A DNA stretch of 55,353 bases, taken from the NCBI GenBank assembly GCA_009694195.1, contig SHVQ01000017.1, forward strand, positions 1 through 55,353. Reading direction: 5' to 3'. Position 1 is the first letter of the stretch, and each line of letters begins with the position of its first letter. The notes beneath the pieces are model-generated. The model did not search any database. It saw only the letters and a list, made by a program, of their open reading frames with translations, and was not told the origin of the DNA. The stretch comes from Rhodospirillales bacterium. GTDB taxonomy: Bacteria; Pseudomonadota; Alphaproteobacteria; Rhodospirillales; SHVQ01. Shown one piece after another: positions 1 to 7,960 of the stretch. Both the position numbers and the translations under genes were made by a program.

Positions 1-146
1 CCAAGCGCCGCTAATATTGACTCGTCATGGCCGCGCTTGTCGCGGGCATCCACGTCTTAAAAAAGACAATCAGTTCAAGGTCATGGATGGCCGGGACAAG
101 CCCGGCCATGACCACGGGGACGGGTCAGTACCAAAGAGCGCTGGTA
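1..146. repeat. 148-bp MITE-like element, copy 1 (lacks first 2 bp)
   Basis: First of three near-identical copies (others at 12375-12522 and 38371-38518). The outer ends are imperfect inverted repeats starting TACCA-AGCGC and ending GCGC-TGGTA. The interior carries the two arms of a GTCATGCCCG/CGGGCATCC-type palindrome separated by an A-rich centre. The first two bases lie outside the window. The right end is followed by TAA, as in the other copies. It lies about 10 bp past the stop codon of the cyclase gene. No ORF inside is credible, so any movement would depend on a transposase elsewhere. Confidence 0.85.
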
Positions 147-155
147 TAAGCCTTA

Positions 156-2165
156 TTAACGGAGTTTGGTCTGGCCGCCGGCCGAGGCGGCGGGGCGCGC
201 CGGCGCCGGGCGTGGCTGGCTGGTGGCGGCAGCGGGCCGAGCGCTTCCCGCGATCGGGCGGACATTGTTGCTGGCGGCGGGCCGCGCGGCTCCCGCGGCC
301 TGCGCCGGGCGCGCGGCTGCCGGGGCGGGCTTCGGCTGTGCGGGGGCTGCCGGCTGGGCCGCGGGCCGTGCCGCTCCGCCCTGCCGCCATTGAACCTCGA
401 ACAGCGTCTGATCGCCGTCGAAGCCCTTCATCGCGAAACCGCCGCGGTTGACGAAGTCGTAGGTCTTTCCGGCGCAGATGCCCTTCACGATCTCCGAAAC
501 CAGGATCTCTTCGCCTTTGGCCTTGTCGCAGATGCGGGCCGTCATCTGCACGGTGGTGCCGAAAAGATCGTTGTCCTCGGCGATCGGCTCCCCGGCGTTG
601 ATGCCGATCTTCAGCGTGAGCGGAAGACCCGGGTTCTGCACCGTGTGCTGGGCGCACCCGCGCTGGATCTGGATGGCGGCATCGAGCCCGTCGGTGACCT
701 TGGCGAAGGAGGCCATGATGCCGTCGCCGGTGTGCTTGATCTCGCGGCCGCTGCAGGCGCTCAGCGCCTCGCGCACGATGCGGTTGTGGGCGCGCACCAC
801 CTGTTGCGCCCCGGCGTCGCCCAAGCGCTGGGTCATCGCCGTCGAGCCCGCGATGTCGGTGAACAGCACGGTGATGAGGCCGGACGATTCCTCCCTCGGC
901 TTCGGCTTGTTCCACTCCCCCATCGCCGCCTGCAGGTTCTTGCCGATGTGACCGTTGTCGGTGAAATACGTGTTCATCGCGTTACGGCCCGCTTGATACA
1001 TCTGCATGTAGCGGGCGTCCTGCAGCAGATATTCCTCGTAGCGCTCGGAGAAGGACTGGGCGTGGGATTTCTTGAAGCCGAGGCCTTGCACGACGCCCGT
1101 CAGGATGGCGACGCGTTCCGCCTGGCTCAGGCTCCGGTTCTGGGCGAGGATCTCGCCGGCGCCGGCGAGAAACAGGTTGAGCCCGAACTTGTTGAAATTG
1201 TCCATGGTGCGCGGATCGGCTTGGGCGCCGCGGAGCGCATCGCCGATGAACTTGAGAATGTAGTCCTTCTGTTTGAAGACGGTCGACCCCTCCTGGCCTT
1301 CGGCCGGCGGCGGCTGCGATTCGGCATCGAGCACGACGCCGAGCTTCTCGGCGTCCTCGTCTTCGGCCGCCTTCTTTTCTTCGCCCGGGTTCTCCTCGGC
1401 CGCCTTCTCCTCGGCCGGGGTGTCGCCGTCGGCCGAGCGCAACTCGGCCGCGGCGTCGCGCAAATCCTGCGCCGAGGGCGCGGGCGCGCTGGACCGCGCG
1501 ACGCGGACGGGCGCCGGGGCCTGTTTCGGAACGATCGGGCGGGGGCTGCGTTGCGCCGGCGAGAGCCGGACGCCGCCGAGCAGCACGGGGCCGGTGATCA
1601 CGGCGGCCAACAAAAACGCTCCGACGAACACGCCGAACAGCGCGTTCTCCTTCGCGTTGCCGACCATCCGGGTGCCGAAGACGGTAACGTCGTGCAGCCA
1701 CACGCTCGCCATGCCCCTCGCGGCGGCGGCCGTGGCGATGCTGAAGAGGACGATGCAGAGGATGCGGACGACGACGGAAACCAGGCTCGTCGACTTTCCT
1801 TTTTTGACCGGGCGCTTTTTCACATGCGGCTCGGGCGCATCGAAGCTCGGCGCCGCACGCGTCTCGACCGGAGCGCGTCTTGGTTCGATGCGCGGGGACC
1901 TGTCGCCGCCTTTTGCGGGCGACGGCGCCGCTGCCGCCGCCTTCAACCCGGAGCTTTTGAAGATGATGAATTCGGAGCTCGTGCCTTTTTCGGCGTCGTA
2001 AACTTCCTTAACGACCTTGACCGCCGTCACACCCGGCATCTTCTCCAGGTGCTTGCCGTCCTCGAGGGCCGCGTCCTTCTTGTTCGCCGGATAGCGCGCG
2101 TGGATGCTCCAGCGGCCTGCCTGGCCCTGCTGGACTTGGACTTCGAAGTTTGTCTCGTTCGCCAT
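156..2165 (-). CDS. membrane-anchored class III adenylate/guanylate cyclase
   Basis: 669 aa. The C-terminal third is a class III nucleotide cyclase domain (about residues 425-590): FTDIAGST near residue 433 supplies the first metal-binding Asp and KHTGDGIMASF near 476 the second. The usual N/R pair of the last motif appears as TVQMTARI, so nucleotide specificity is uncertain. The N-terminal 75 residues form a compact unrecognised domain. Two membrane segments follow (about 127-150 and 175-198), then an acidic Glu/Ala linker, a helical region and the cyclase. The tail is Ala/Pro-rich. Product would be cAMP or cGMP made at the inner membrane. The ATG has AGG a few bases upstream. Apparently monocistronic; a MITE-like element abuts its 3' end. 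Confidence 0.85.
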   Translation of the reverse strand: MANETNFEVQVQQGQAGRWSIHARYPANKKDAALEDGKHLEKMPGVTAVKVVKEVYDAEKGTSSEFIIFKSSGLKAAAAAPSPAKGGDRSPRIEPRRAPVETRAAPSFDAPEPHVKKRPVKKGKSTSLVSVVVRILCIVLFSIATAAAARGMASVWLHDVTVFGTRMVGNAKENALFGVFVGAFLLAAVITGPVLLGGVRLSPAQRSPRPIVPKQAPAPVRVARSSAPAPSAQDLRDAAAELRSADGDTPAEEKAAEENPGEEKKAAEDEDAEKLGVVLDAESQPPPAEGQEGSTVFKQKDYILKFIGDALRGAQADPRTMDNFNKFGLNLFLAGAGEILAQNRSLSQAERVAILTGVVQGLGFKKSHAQSFSERYEEYLLQDARYMQMYQAGRNAMNTYFTDNGHIGKNLQAAMGEWNKPKPREESSGLITVLFTDIAGSTAMTQRLGDAGAQQVVRAHNRIVREALSACSGREIKHTGDGIMASFAKVTDGLDAAIQIQRGCAQHTVQNPGLPLTLKIGINAGEPIAEDNDLFGTTVQMTARICDKAKGEEILVSEIVKGICAGKTYDFVNRGGFAMKGFDGDQTLFEVQWRQGGAARPAAQPAAPAQPKPAPAAARPAQAAGAARPAASNNVRPIAGSARPAAATSQPRPAPARPAASAGGQTKLR

Positions 2166-2384
2166 AAAACCTAGCCCACCGTTCTGGTTGGCACGAATCC
2201 ACGCGAGCGCCTAGCACGCTTGCCGGTGCGGAGATTTCCTCTCCCCTCGATCGTGCGGCGGCCGGAATCAGCAAGATTCAGCCGCTTTTTCCCACGGGCA
2301 CTATAACAGGGGCAGTAAGTGCCCGCAATACTGAGACATTTTGCCATTTTCTGAAGGCAACCTTACGTTAACCATGTTGCCGAA
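2166..2384. other. intergenic region upstream of the cyclase gene
   Basis: Non-coding by inspection on both strands. It lies between the cyclase start and the rpmE terminator and should hold the cyclase promoter on the minus strand. No consensus promoter or operator is convincing by eye. Confidence 0.4.
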
Positions 2385-2410
2385 TCAAAACGCCGGCCCA
2401 ATGGCCGGCG
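2385..2410 (-). terminator. intrinsic terminator of rpmE
   Basis: On the minus strand an 8-bp perfect GC stem (CGCCGGCC/GGCCGGCG, plus coordinates 2391-2410) with a 4-nt loop is followed by TTTTGATT. It starts about 30 nt past the rpmE stop codon, a typical position for a rho-independent terminator. Confidence 0.8.
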
Positions 2411-2439
2411 CTCATCGCCGTGCACGGAGGCGCTCGTGC

Positions 2440-2664
2440 CTACTTCTTGATCTCAAGGCCCTTGAATTTCTTGTTGAATTTTGCGAGCTGGCCGCCCAAG
2501 TCGGAGAGGCGGTGGACACCCGTCCAGGCCGGATGGGTTTTCGGGTCGATGTCCAACCGAAGCGTGTCGCCCGCCTTGCCCCACGTGGACTTCGTCTTGA
2601 ACGAGGTGCCGTCGGTCATGGTGACGGTGATCTCATGGTATTCGGGATGAATGCCTTTTTTCAT
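2440..2664 (-). CDS. rpmE: 50S ribosomal protein L31
   Basis: 74 aa, starting [19 protein letters not shown]. This is the L31 N-terminus of the C-minus (zinc-free) type: the CxxC pair of zinc-binding L31 is absent. Later segments [13 protein letters not shown], [10 protein letters not shown] and FNKKFKGL are characteristic of alphaproteobacterial L31. It sits in the large subunit at the intersubunit bridge. The ATG at 2664 is chosen because the L31 signature begins exactly there, although the frame stays open upstream. A strong terminator follows. The MFS gene lies 32 bp upstream on the same strand. Confidence 0.95.
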   Translation of the reverse strand: MKKGIHPEYHEITVTMTDGTSFKTKSTWGKAGDTLRLDIDPKTHPAWTGVHRLSDLGGQLAKFNKKFKGLEIKK

Positions 2665-2696
2665 GCGCCGGTTATATAGCGGAGGCCACCCACTCT

Positions 2697-3902
2697 TCAA
2701 GCGGGGTTTTCGGGGGACGCCCGCTTCGCCGTGCTCGCCGCATGCGCCGCGGCGGCGATGACCCGGGTGATCAGGAACGCAACCAGGCCCATCACGAGGG
2801 CGCCCGCGTAGAACGGCCAGTCCGGCCCGAGCCACGAGAAGAGAAGGCCCGCCCACGCGGGACCCGCGACACGGGCCGCCGTGATCGCGGAGCGGGTCAC
2901 GCCCATGACCGCGCCCTGTTGGTCGTCGGCGGCTTCGAACGAGATCAGGCTGTTGAGGGCGGGGGTGATCAGGCTGAAGCCGTAGCCGGCGAGCAGAAGG
3001 GCGCCGACCAGCACGGCGACATGGCTCGCGAACGGCACGAGGGCGAGGCCGGCGCCGAGCGCAAGCGCGCCTTGCATCATCAGGTGCCGTTCGCCGAACG
3101 CGCGCGCCATGCGGCCGACGAAGACGCCCTGCACGAGCGCGCTTGTCAGGCCGACGCCGGCGAAGAGATAGCCGTTCTGCTCCGGTCCCCAGCCGAACCG
3201 CCGGTGCGACCAGAGCGCGAAGGTGGCCTCGAGACCGGCGAAGACGAAGGTCGTCATGAAGGAAAGGCCGATCAGGAGCCCGAGCCGGGGATGGCGGAGG
3301 GTCTCGGCGAGGGAGCGGCGGTCGGGGGCCGACTTGGCCCGCTCGCGGACCGCGCGCGGACGGGACTCTTCGAGGAGAAAGACGGTGGCGATCCATGCGA
3401 CGGCGGAGAGAAGCGCGGCGGCGAAGGAAGGCGTGTGAAAGTCCGCCGTCACCGGATCGGCTCCCGCCAAAAGCCCTCCGATCGCGGGTCCGGTGATGAA
3501 GCCCAAGCCGAATGCGGCCCCGATCAGTCCCATTCCGCGCGCGCGCGTCTCCCGCGTCGTCACATCCGCCATGTAGGCGAACGCGGTCGCGATGTTGCCG
3601 GCCATGAGGCCGCCGAGCGTGCGCGCGGCGAACAGCATCCAGAGGCTGTCGGCGACGCCGAGCCAAAGGTAAGAGACGATGAGCCCGGGGATGGTCAGCA
3701 GCATGACGGGCCGCCGCCCCCAGCGGTCGCTGAGGCGTCCCCAGACCGGCGCGGTGACCAGTTGCGCGGCCGAGTAGCTCGCCATCAGGAGACCGACGAT
3801 GAACGGGCTCGCGTCGAACGACTCCGCATAGAACGGGAGCAGTGGAATGATGATCCCGAACCCAACGAGGTCGATGAAAACAATCAGAAAGAGCGGCAGC
3901 AT
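2697..3902 (-). CDS. MFS transporter, TetA-like drug:proton antiporter family
   Basis: 401 aa from the ATG at 3902. The protein starts [20 protein letters not shown], matching TM1 of the TetA/DHA1 branch, and carries motif A ([11 protein letters not shown]) after TM2. Alternating hydrophobic blocks are compatible with 12 TM helices, with a central cytoplasmic loop near [19 protein letters not shown]. Likely a proton-coupled exporter; substrate unknown. The frame is open far upstream, but that stretch is antisense-like sequence of the neighbouring OmpA-domain gene. The start lies 11 bp after that gene's stop, so it may be the last gene of the envelope operon. A role in tetracycline resistance cannot be claimed from sequence alone. 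Confidence 0.85.
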   Translation of the reverse strand: MLPLFLIVFIDLVGFGIIIPLLPFYAESFDASPFIVGLLMASYSAAQLVTAPVWGRLSDRWGRRPVMLLTIPGLIVSYLWLGVADSLWMLFAARTLGGLMAGNIATAFAYMADVTTRETRARGMGLIGAAFGLGFITGPAIGGLLAGADPVTADFHTPSFAAALLSAVAWIATVFLLEESRPRAVRERAKSAPDRRSLAETLRHPRLGLLIGLSFMTTFVFAGLEATFALWSHRRFGWGPEQNGYLFAGVGLTSALVQGVFVGRMARAFGERHLMMQGALALGAGLALVPFASHVAVLVGALLLAGYGFSLITPALNSLISFEAADDQQGAVMGVTRSAITAARVAGPAWAGLLFSWLGPDWPFYAGALVMGLVAFLITRVIAAAAHAASTAKRASPENPA

Positions 3903-3913
3903 GAAACCGCCTG

Positions 3914-5095
3914 TTAGCGGGACGTGAGCTTCAGTTCGATGCGGCGGTTGCGCCGGAGGGCGATCTCGTCGTTGCGGTCGTCGAGCGGGTGGAACTCGCC
4001 GTAGCCGGCGGCGGCGAGCCGGTTCGCGGGCAAGCCCCGGCTGCTCAAGTACTGCACGACCGAGAGCGCGCGCCCGGTCGAAAGCTCCCAGTTCGAGGGG
4101 AAGCGCGCGGTCTTGATCGGAACCCGGTCGGTATGTCCCTCGATCTGCATGATCCAGTCGATGTCCGGCGGAATCCGGCTCGAAATATCGATCAGCGTGG
4201 CGGCGAGCCGGTCGAGCTGGACCTTCCCTTGCTCGCCGATGTCGGCCGACCCGGTTTCGAACAAAAGCTCCGATTGAAACACGAAGCGGTCGCCGACGAT
4301 GCGGATGCCCGGGTGGTTGCCGAGGATCTCCCTGAGCCGCCCGAAGAACTCGGAGCGGTAGCGGGAGAGCTCCTGCACCTTGGACGCGAGCGCCGCATTG
4401 AGGCGGCTCCCGAGCTGGGCGATCTCCACCTTCTGGTCCTTGCTGAGCTTCTCGGAGGCCTCGAGGATTTCGTTCAGCCGCGCGAGCTGTTCGCGAAGCT
4501 GGGCGAGCTGGCGGTTGAGGAGGGCGACTTCGGCGCGCGCGCTTTCCGAGAGGTTGCGCTCCTCGATCACCTTCGATTCCGAGGTCTTGAGCTTGCCGCC
4601 GAGACTTGCGACCTCGGCCCGGAGCTCGTCGCGCAAAGCCGCGAGCCGCTCGATTTCGCCGGCCAAACGCGAAATCTCCCGCAGCTGCTCGATGGTCTTG
4701 GTGCGCTCGGCCTCCAGCGTCGCCGAGAGCGAGCTCATGGACTCCTCGGCGCGCTGGGCGCGTCGCGTCGCCGTCTCCAGCGTCGTCTGCATGTCGTCGC
4801 GCGCGATGACGGAGGCCTGGAATTCCTGCGAGAGGCGGGTCAGGTCGTCGCGCATGCTCTCGTTCGTCTTCCGCTCGAGCGCGAGCAGGTCCGTGAGCTC
4901 GCTGATGCGGCGGTCGAGCCGCTGGAGCGCCTGATCGCGGCCGGAGATCACTTCGTTCAGGAAAAACTGGGCGAGCATGAAGACGAGCAGCAGGAAGATC
5001 AGAACCATCAACAGCGTGGCGAGGGCATCGACGAAGCCCGGCCAGATGTTGAGGCTGTGCTCGGAGCGGCGGCGCGCGACCGGCATCAGCGCCAC
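3914..5095 (-). CDS. MotB/OmpA-like peptidoglycan-binding membrane protein
   Basis: 393 aa. A short cytoplasmic N-terminus precedes one TM helix (about residues 19-46, [20 protein letters not shown]), followed by a long Glu/Arg/Leu coiled coil (about 50-240) and a C-terminal OmpA/MotB peptidoglycan-binding domain (about 265-393; [32 protein letters not shown]). The plan matches stator B-type subunits partnering MotA/TolQ-like proteins. It lies directly downstream of such a gene (5293-6483) on the same strand, separated by a repeat. Probably the peptidoglycan anchor of a proton-driven envelope complex of unknown function. It lacks flagellar gene context, so it is not called MotB. Confidence 0.85.
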   Translation of the reverse strand: MALMPVARRRSEHSLNIWPGFVDALATLLMVLIFLLLVFMLAQFFLNEVISGRDQALQRLDRRISELTDLLALERKTNESMRDDLTRLSQEFQASVIARDDMQTTLETATRRAQRAEESMSSLSATLEAERTKTIEQLREISRLAGEIERLAALRDELRAEVASLGGKLKTSESKVIEERNLSESARAEVALLNRQLAQLREQLARLNEILEASEKLSKDQKVEIAQLGSRLNAALASKVQELSRYRSEFFGRLREILGNHPGIRIVGDRFVFQSELLFETGSADIGEQGKVQLDRLAATLIDISSRIPPDIDWIMQIEGHTDRVPIKTARFPSNWELSTGRALSVVQYLSSRGLPANRLAAAGYGEFHPLDDRNDEIALRRNRRIELKLTSR

Positions 5096-5113
5096 CCACC
5101 GTCATTCCCGCGG

Positions 5114-5149
5114 AAGGGGGTTGCTTTTGGGGGATTCCCCCATACCCCC
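5114..5149 (+). repeat. 36-38-bp GC palindrome repeat, copy a
   Basis: Shape: AAGGGGG, about 8 nt rich in T, GGGGGATTCCCCC, a few nt, then CCCC. Lies in the first hairpin loop of the repeat at 5101-5254. Same shape as copies b (5202-5238), c (45219-45256, inverted) and d (53589-53624, inverted). Confidence 0.7.
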
Positions 5150-5201
5150 GGGAGGGAATCCAGGACGGCGAGACCTGGTGCTTGCCACTGGACCCCCGCG
5201 G

Positions 5202-5238
5202 AAGGGGGCCTCTTGCGGGGGATTCCCCCGCAGACCCC
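5202..5238 (+). repeat. 36-38-bp GC palindrome repeat, copy b
   Basis: AAGGGGG, CCTCTTGC, GGGGATTCCCCC, GCAGA, CCCC. Lies in the second hairpin loop (CCCCCGCG...GCGCGGGGG) of the repeat at 5101-5254. Confidence 0.7.
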
Positions 5239-5292
5239 TGGCGCGGGGGTGACGAAAAGAAAGAATGCGGCGCACATGCCGAATTCGATGTC

Positions 5293-6483
5293 CTACCGCT
5301 CGGCGCTTTCGGCGAGGGCCGCCATGGTGCGGGCGAGGAGCTTGATCTCGCTCCGCATGTTCTGGACGAGATCCTGGCGGCCGGCGCGCAGCTCCTCGAC
5401 CAGGCGCGCGAGCTGCATGTCGAGATTACGGATGTGCGCGCGCGTCGTCTCGTCCATCCCGCTCTGTTGGGCGTTCGGAAGCCGCATGTCGGCGATCTGG
5501 ACGAGGACGGGCTTCAACTCGACTTGCGTCTCGGCGAGGCTCCGCATCACCGTCTGCTCGGTCCGCATGTGATCGGTGAGGATGCCGAGCTTTTCCCCGA
5601 GCCCGCGGAGACTGTTGTTGACCTCGATGTGGTTCTCTTCGCCCTTGATGATCGTGCGCTGCAGGTTCTCGAGGCTGTCCGCCGTCTGCTCGAGGAGCGC
5701 CTGCACATAGGCCGGGACCGTCTGATCCCCGTCGCCGGAAAGGGAGCCGCTCGAAAGGCGCGTCAGGCTCGAAAGCCATTCTTCCAAGTCGTTGAAGAAG
5801 CGGTTCTGCGCCTGGCCCGCCTGCAGATCGAGGAAGCCCAGCACGAGCGAGCCGCCGAGGCCGAAGAGCGACGACGTGAACGCCGTGCCCATGCCGCCGA
5901 GCGGAAGCTCGAGCCCCCGCTTCATGTTCTGGAAGATCATGGCGACGTCGCCGCCTCCCATCGTCAGACCGCCGATCACTTCGCGGATGGAAGACACCGT
6001 CTGCATGAGGCCCCAGAAGGTGCCGAGCAAGCCCAAGAAGATCAGGAGCCCGATCATGTAGCGGGACATGTCCCGCGACTCATCCAGCCTGGAGCTGATC
6101 CCGTCGAGCAGCGAGCGCATGGACGTCGCCGAGAGGCTCAAGCGGTCCTGCCGTTCGCCGAGCATCGTCGCCATCGGCGACAAGAGCTTGGGCGGCCGGC
6201 GCTGCGAGATGATGCCGCGCCGCTGGCGGAAGTTCTCGATCCAGCCGACTTCCGGATAGAGCATCGCCACCTGGCGGAAGTTATAAAGGATGCCGAGCAG
6301 GAACACGCCGAGGATGAAGCCGTTGAGCGGCGGATTGGTCATGAACGCGACGGCGAGCGGTCGGAAGAGGATCGCGGTGAGCAACAGCACCGCGATCAGG
6401 AACACGATCATGCGGATGAGATAGCGCTGCGGCCGCGTCATCGCGGGCGCGTCGTCGAACGGCCTGGCGGGATTGCGCGCCAT
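5293..6483 (-). CDS. MotA/TolQ/ExbB-family proton channel-like membrane protein
   Basis: 396 aa. Two N-terminal TM helices (about 21-41 and 52-68) are followed by a cytoplasmic stretch and two further helices (RYMIGLLIFLGLLGTFWGL near 137-156 and a Gly-rich helix GTAFTSSLFGLGGSLVLGF near 197-216), the four-helix plan of MotA/ExbB proteins. The C-terminal 180 residues are long cytoplasmic helices. Likely pairs with the MotB/OmpA-like protein just downstream. The ATG at 6483 is the last base before a 205-bp structured repeat. The only Shine-Dalgarno-like AGGAG lies inside that repeat, 12 nt upstream. An internal Met at residue 15 is an alternative start but has no visible ribosome-binding site. 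Confidence 0.85.
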   Translation of the reverse strand: MARNPARPFDDAPAMTRPQRYLIRMIVFLIAVLLLTAILFRPLAVAFMTNPPLNGFILGVFLLGILYNFRQVAMLYPEVGWIENFRQRRGIISQRRPPKLLSPMATMLGERQDRLSLSATSMRSLLDGISSRLDESRDMSRYMIGLLIFLGLLGTFWGLMQTVSSIREVIGGLTMGGGDVAMIFQNMKRGLELPLGGMGTAFTSSLFGLGGSLVLGFLDLQAGQAQNRFFNDLEEWLSSLTRLSSGSLSGDGDQTVPAYVQALLEQTADSLENLQRTIIKGEENHIEVNNSLRGLGEKLGILTDHMRTEQTVMRSLAETQVELKPVLVQIADMRLPNAQQSGMDETTRAHIRNLDMQLARLVEELRAGRQDLVQNMRSEIKLLARTMAALAESAER

Positions 6484-6688
6484 TAGAGCATGATTCTCCT
6501 AGATGGAATCATCTGCGTTGCATCCTGGCGGGCGCCCGCCAGGATGCAACCTGAAGGGCCGGCGATTTTTCGACGCGGGTTCGTCGCGGGGCTTGCCCGT
6601 AGTCCCCGCTACGCGCTGCGCCCCGCTCCTGCCCGCGTCGAAAAATGGCTCCGGCGCAACTGGTTCCATCTAGGAAAATCATGCTCTA
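6484..6688. repeat. 205-bp structured inverted-repeat element (RIME-like)
   Basis: Bounded by 25-bp inverted repeats differing at one base (TAGAGCATGATTCTCCTAG at the left; its partner at 6664-6688). Inside are a perfect loop-less 34-bp palindrome (6517-6550) and a long stem of 15-bp arms (6565-6579 with 6632-6646) enclosing a further GCGGGGC/GCCCCGC pair. The AGAGCATGAT ends resemble those of rhizobial intergenic mosaic elements; that link is from memory. It fills the junction between two co-directional genes exactly: its right end forms the TAG stop of the OmpA-like gene and its left end touches the ATG of the channel gene. Confidence 0.8.
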
Positions 6689-7756
6689 CCGGTCGGCGAT
6701 TGTCACGTCGACCCGGTTGAGCGGCTCGTCAGGCACCTTGTCGCCGAGCGCGCGAACCTCGACGCGGGTGCTGCGCACGCCCTGTTCGATCAGGAACGTC
6801 CGGACGGCGAGCGCGCGGGAAAGGGAGAGCCGCCGTGCCTTGCTGTCGGTCACCTGGTCGCCGCCCGCGTAGGCGGTGAGCTGCAGGCGGACGCTGTCGT
6901 TGTCCTTGATCTTCTCGGCGAGCGTCTTGAGCCCGCTTTGGCCGTCGGCCGGGATGCGGACGTCCTCACCCGTGAAGCGGATCTGGAGAACCCGCCCCTG
7001 CAGCACGTCGGTGGGTGGGCGCGCCGCTTGCTCCGTCGGCTTGGCGCCGCCGGGCTTGCTTTGCTGGGCCGGGGCCGGCTTGGCCGCCGGTGCCGGGCTC
7101 GCGGGGCCGGCAGCGGCAGGCGGCGGCGGGGGGGGCGGAACGGCGGCCGGCGACGCCGACGGGCCGCCGAGCGTCTGGGACGGAACGATGGGAGCCGCCA
7201 GCGTCTGGGATGGAAGGGCCTGGGTGGACGCGGAGGGCAGGGGCGGAGACGGAGGCGATGCGGCCGGCGGTGGCGGAGCCGGGGTCGCCGGCCGTTGTGG
7301 CGAAGCGTCGGCGATGCGGGGAGGCGCCGGAACCGCGGAGGCGACGGGTGGAAGCGGCGCGCTCTCACGCTTGGCGGGTGCCGGGGCCTTTGCCGGCGGC
7401 GCTTCCGCCTTCTTCACCGGGCGCTCGGCTTGCTGCGGCTGACTGGGGCGCCTCTCCGCGCGCGGGGGTGGCTCGTCCTGCATCTGCATGCCCGGCAGTC
7501 CATAGAACTGCGACGCCGGGGCCGCTGCTGTTGCCGGGGCCGCGGAGCGCCGGCTGCCGGATGCACCAGGCGCCATGGCGCGCGGGCGATTGTAGCCGCC
7601 GTCCTCCAGCACGCTGAGATCGATGGTGACCCGGCCGTCCGCGTCGAACTGTGCGCTTGCGTGATGCGCGGCGAGATAGAAGGGAGCGGCGGCGATAATC
7701 ACCAAGAGCCGCCTCGCGGACGGGCCAAGGCGATGGCGATGACGGTCGTCGTTCAC
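6686..7756 (-). CDS. secreted OmpA-family protein with Pro/Ala-rich linker
   Basis: 356 aa from a GTG at 7756. This start is chosen because GGGGAG lies 7 nt upstream and it puts a basic n-region (VNDDRHRHRLGPSARR) before a hydrophobic core LLVIIAAAPFYLAA ending in SAQ, a normal signal peptide; the frame is open further upstream. A low-complexity Pro/Ala/Ser linker (about 70-240) precedes a C-terminal OmpA-like domain (about 250-356; FTGEDVRIPADG, LQLTAYAGG, RRLSLSRALAVRTFLIEQG). Probably periplasmic or outer-membrane associated and peptidoglycan binding. First gene of the apparent envelope operon with the channel and MotB-like genes; the stop codon is provided by the 205-bp repeat. Confidence 0.8.
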   Translation of the reverse strand: MNDDRHRHRLGPSARRLLVIIAAAPFYLAAHHASAQFDADGRVTIDLSVLEDGGYNRPRAMAPGASGSRRSAAPATAAAPASQFYGLPGMQMQDEPPPRAERRPSQPQQAERPVKKAEAPPAKAPAPAKRESAPLPPVASAVPAPPRIADASPQRPATPAPPPPAASPPSPPLPSASTQALPSQTLAAPIVPSQTLGGPSASPAAVPPPPPPPAAAGPASPAPAAKPAPAQQSKPGGAKPTEQAARPPTDVLQGRVLQIRFTGEDVRIPADGQSGLKTLAEKIKDNDSVRLQLTAYAGGDQVTDSKARRLSLSRALAVRTFLIEQGVRSTRVEVRALGDKVPDEPLNRVDVTIADR

Positions 7757-7960
7757 GAAACAACTCCCCAACGATGGCCTGAGACGCATCCCCGGACGAC
7801 CGCGACGGGATCGTCCACCCGAACCCGATTTCTGAGGCTTACCATAGCCAACGGAGTGCGGCGGGACAACGGATTTGGTTGCGCGCGGCCGGTCCGCGGC
7901 CGGCAACTCCGCGCCGCTCGCGGGTGGGTGCGCGTCTCCGGCGTTCCCAGGAGTTGCCCG

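Larger units (their letters stand above)
5101..5254. repeat. palindromic repeat (GTCATTCCCGCG...GGGGGTGACG type) with two inner insertions
   Basis: The outer part runs from GTCATTCCCGCG to CGCGGGGGTGACG, the layout of a widespread proteobacterial intergenic repeat: two hairpins joined by a short spacer (AATCCAGGAC...CACTGGACCCCC). A related uninterrupted copy is at 48719-48798. Here each hairpin loop has been enlarged by a copy of the 36-37-bp GGGGGATTCCCCC repeat (5114-5149 and 5202-5238). It fills most of the 197-bp gap between two genes of one operon. Confidence 0.75.

Noticed and set aside
390..2174. A 594-codon plus-strand open frame opposite the cyclase gene
   Set aside because: It is the GC-rich antisense shadow of the cyclase: Arg/Leu/Gly/Asp-rich, no domain, no ribosome-binding site. 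The minus-strand frame has clear cyclase motifs.
3914..6483. Possible ZorA/ZorB pair of a Zorya defence system
   Set aside because: The MotA-like plus MotB/OmpA-like pair fits in outline, but no ZorC, ZorD or ZorE-type gene follows. Neighbours are an OmpA-like gene and an MFS transporter.
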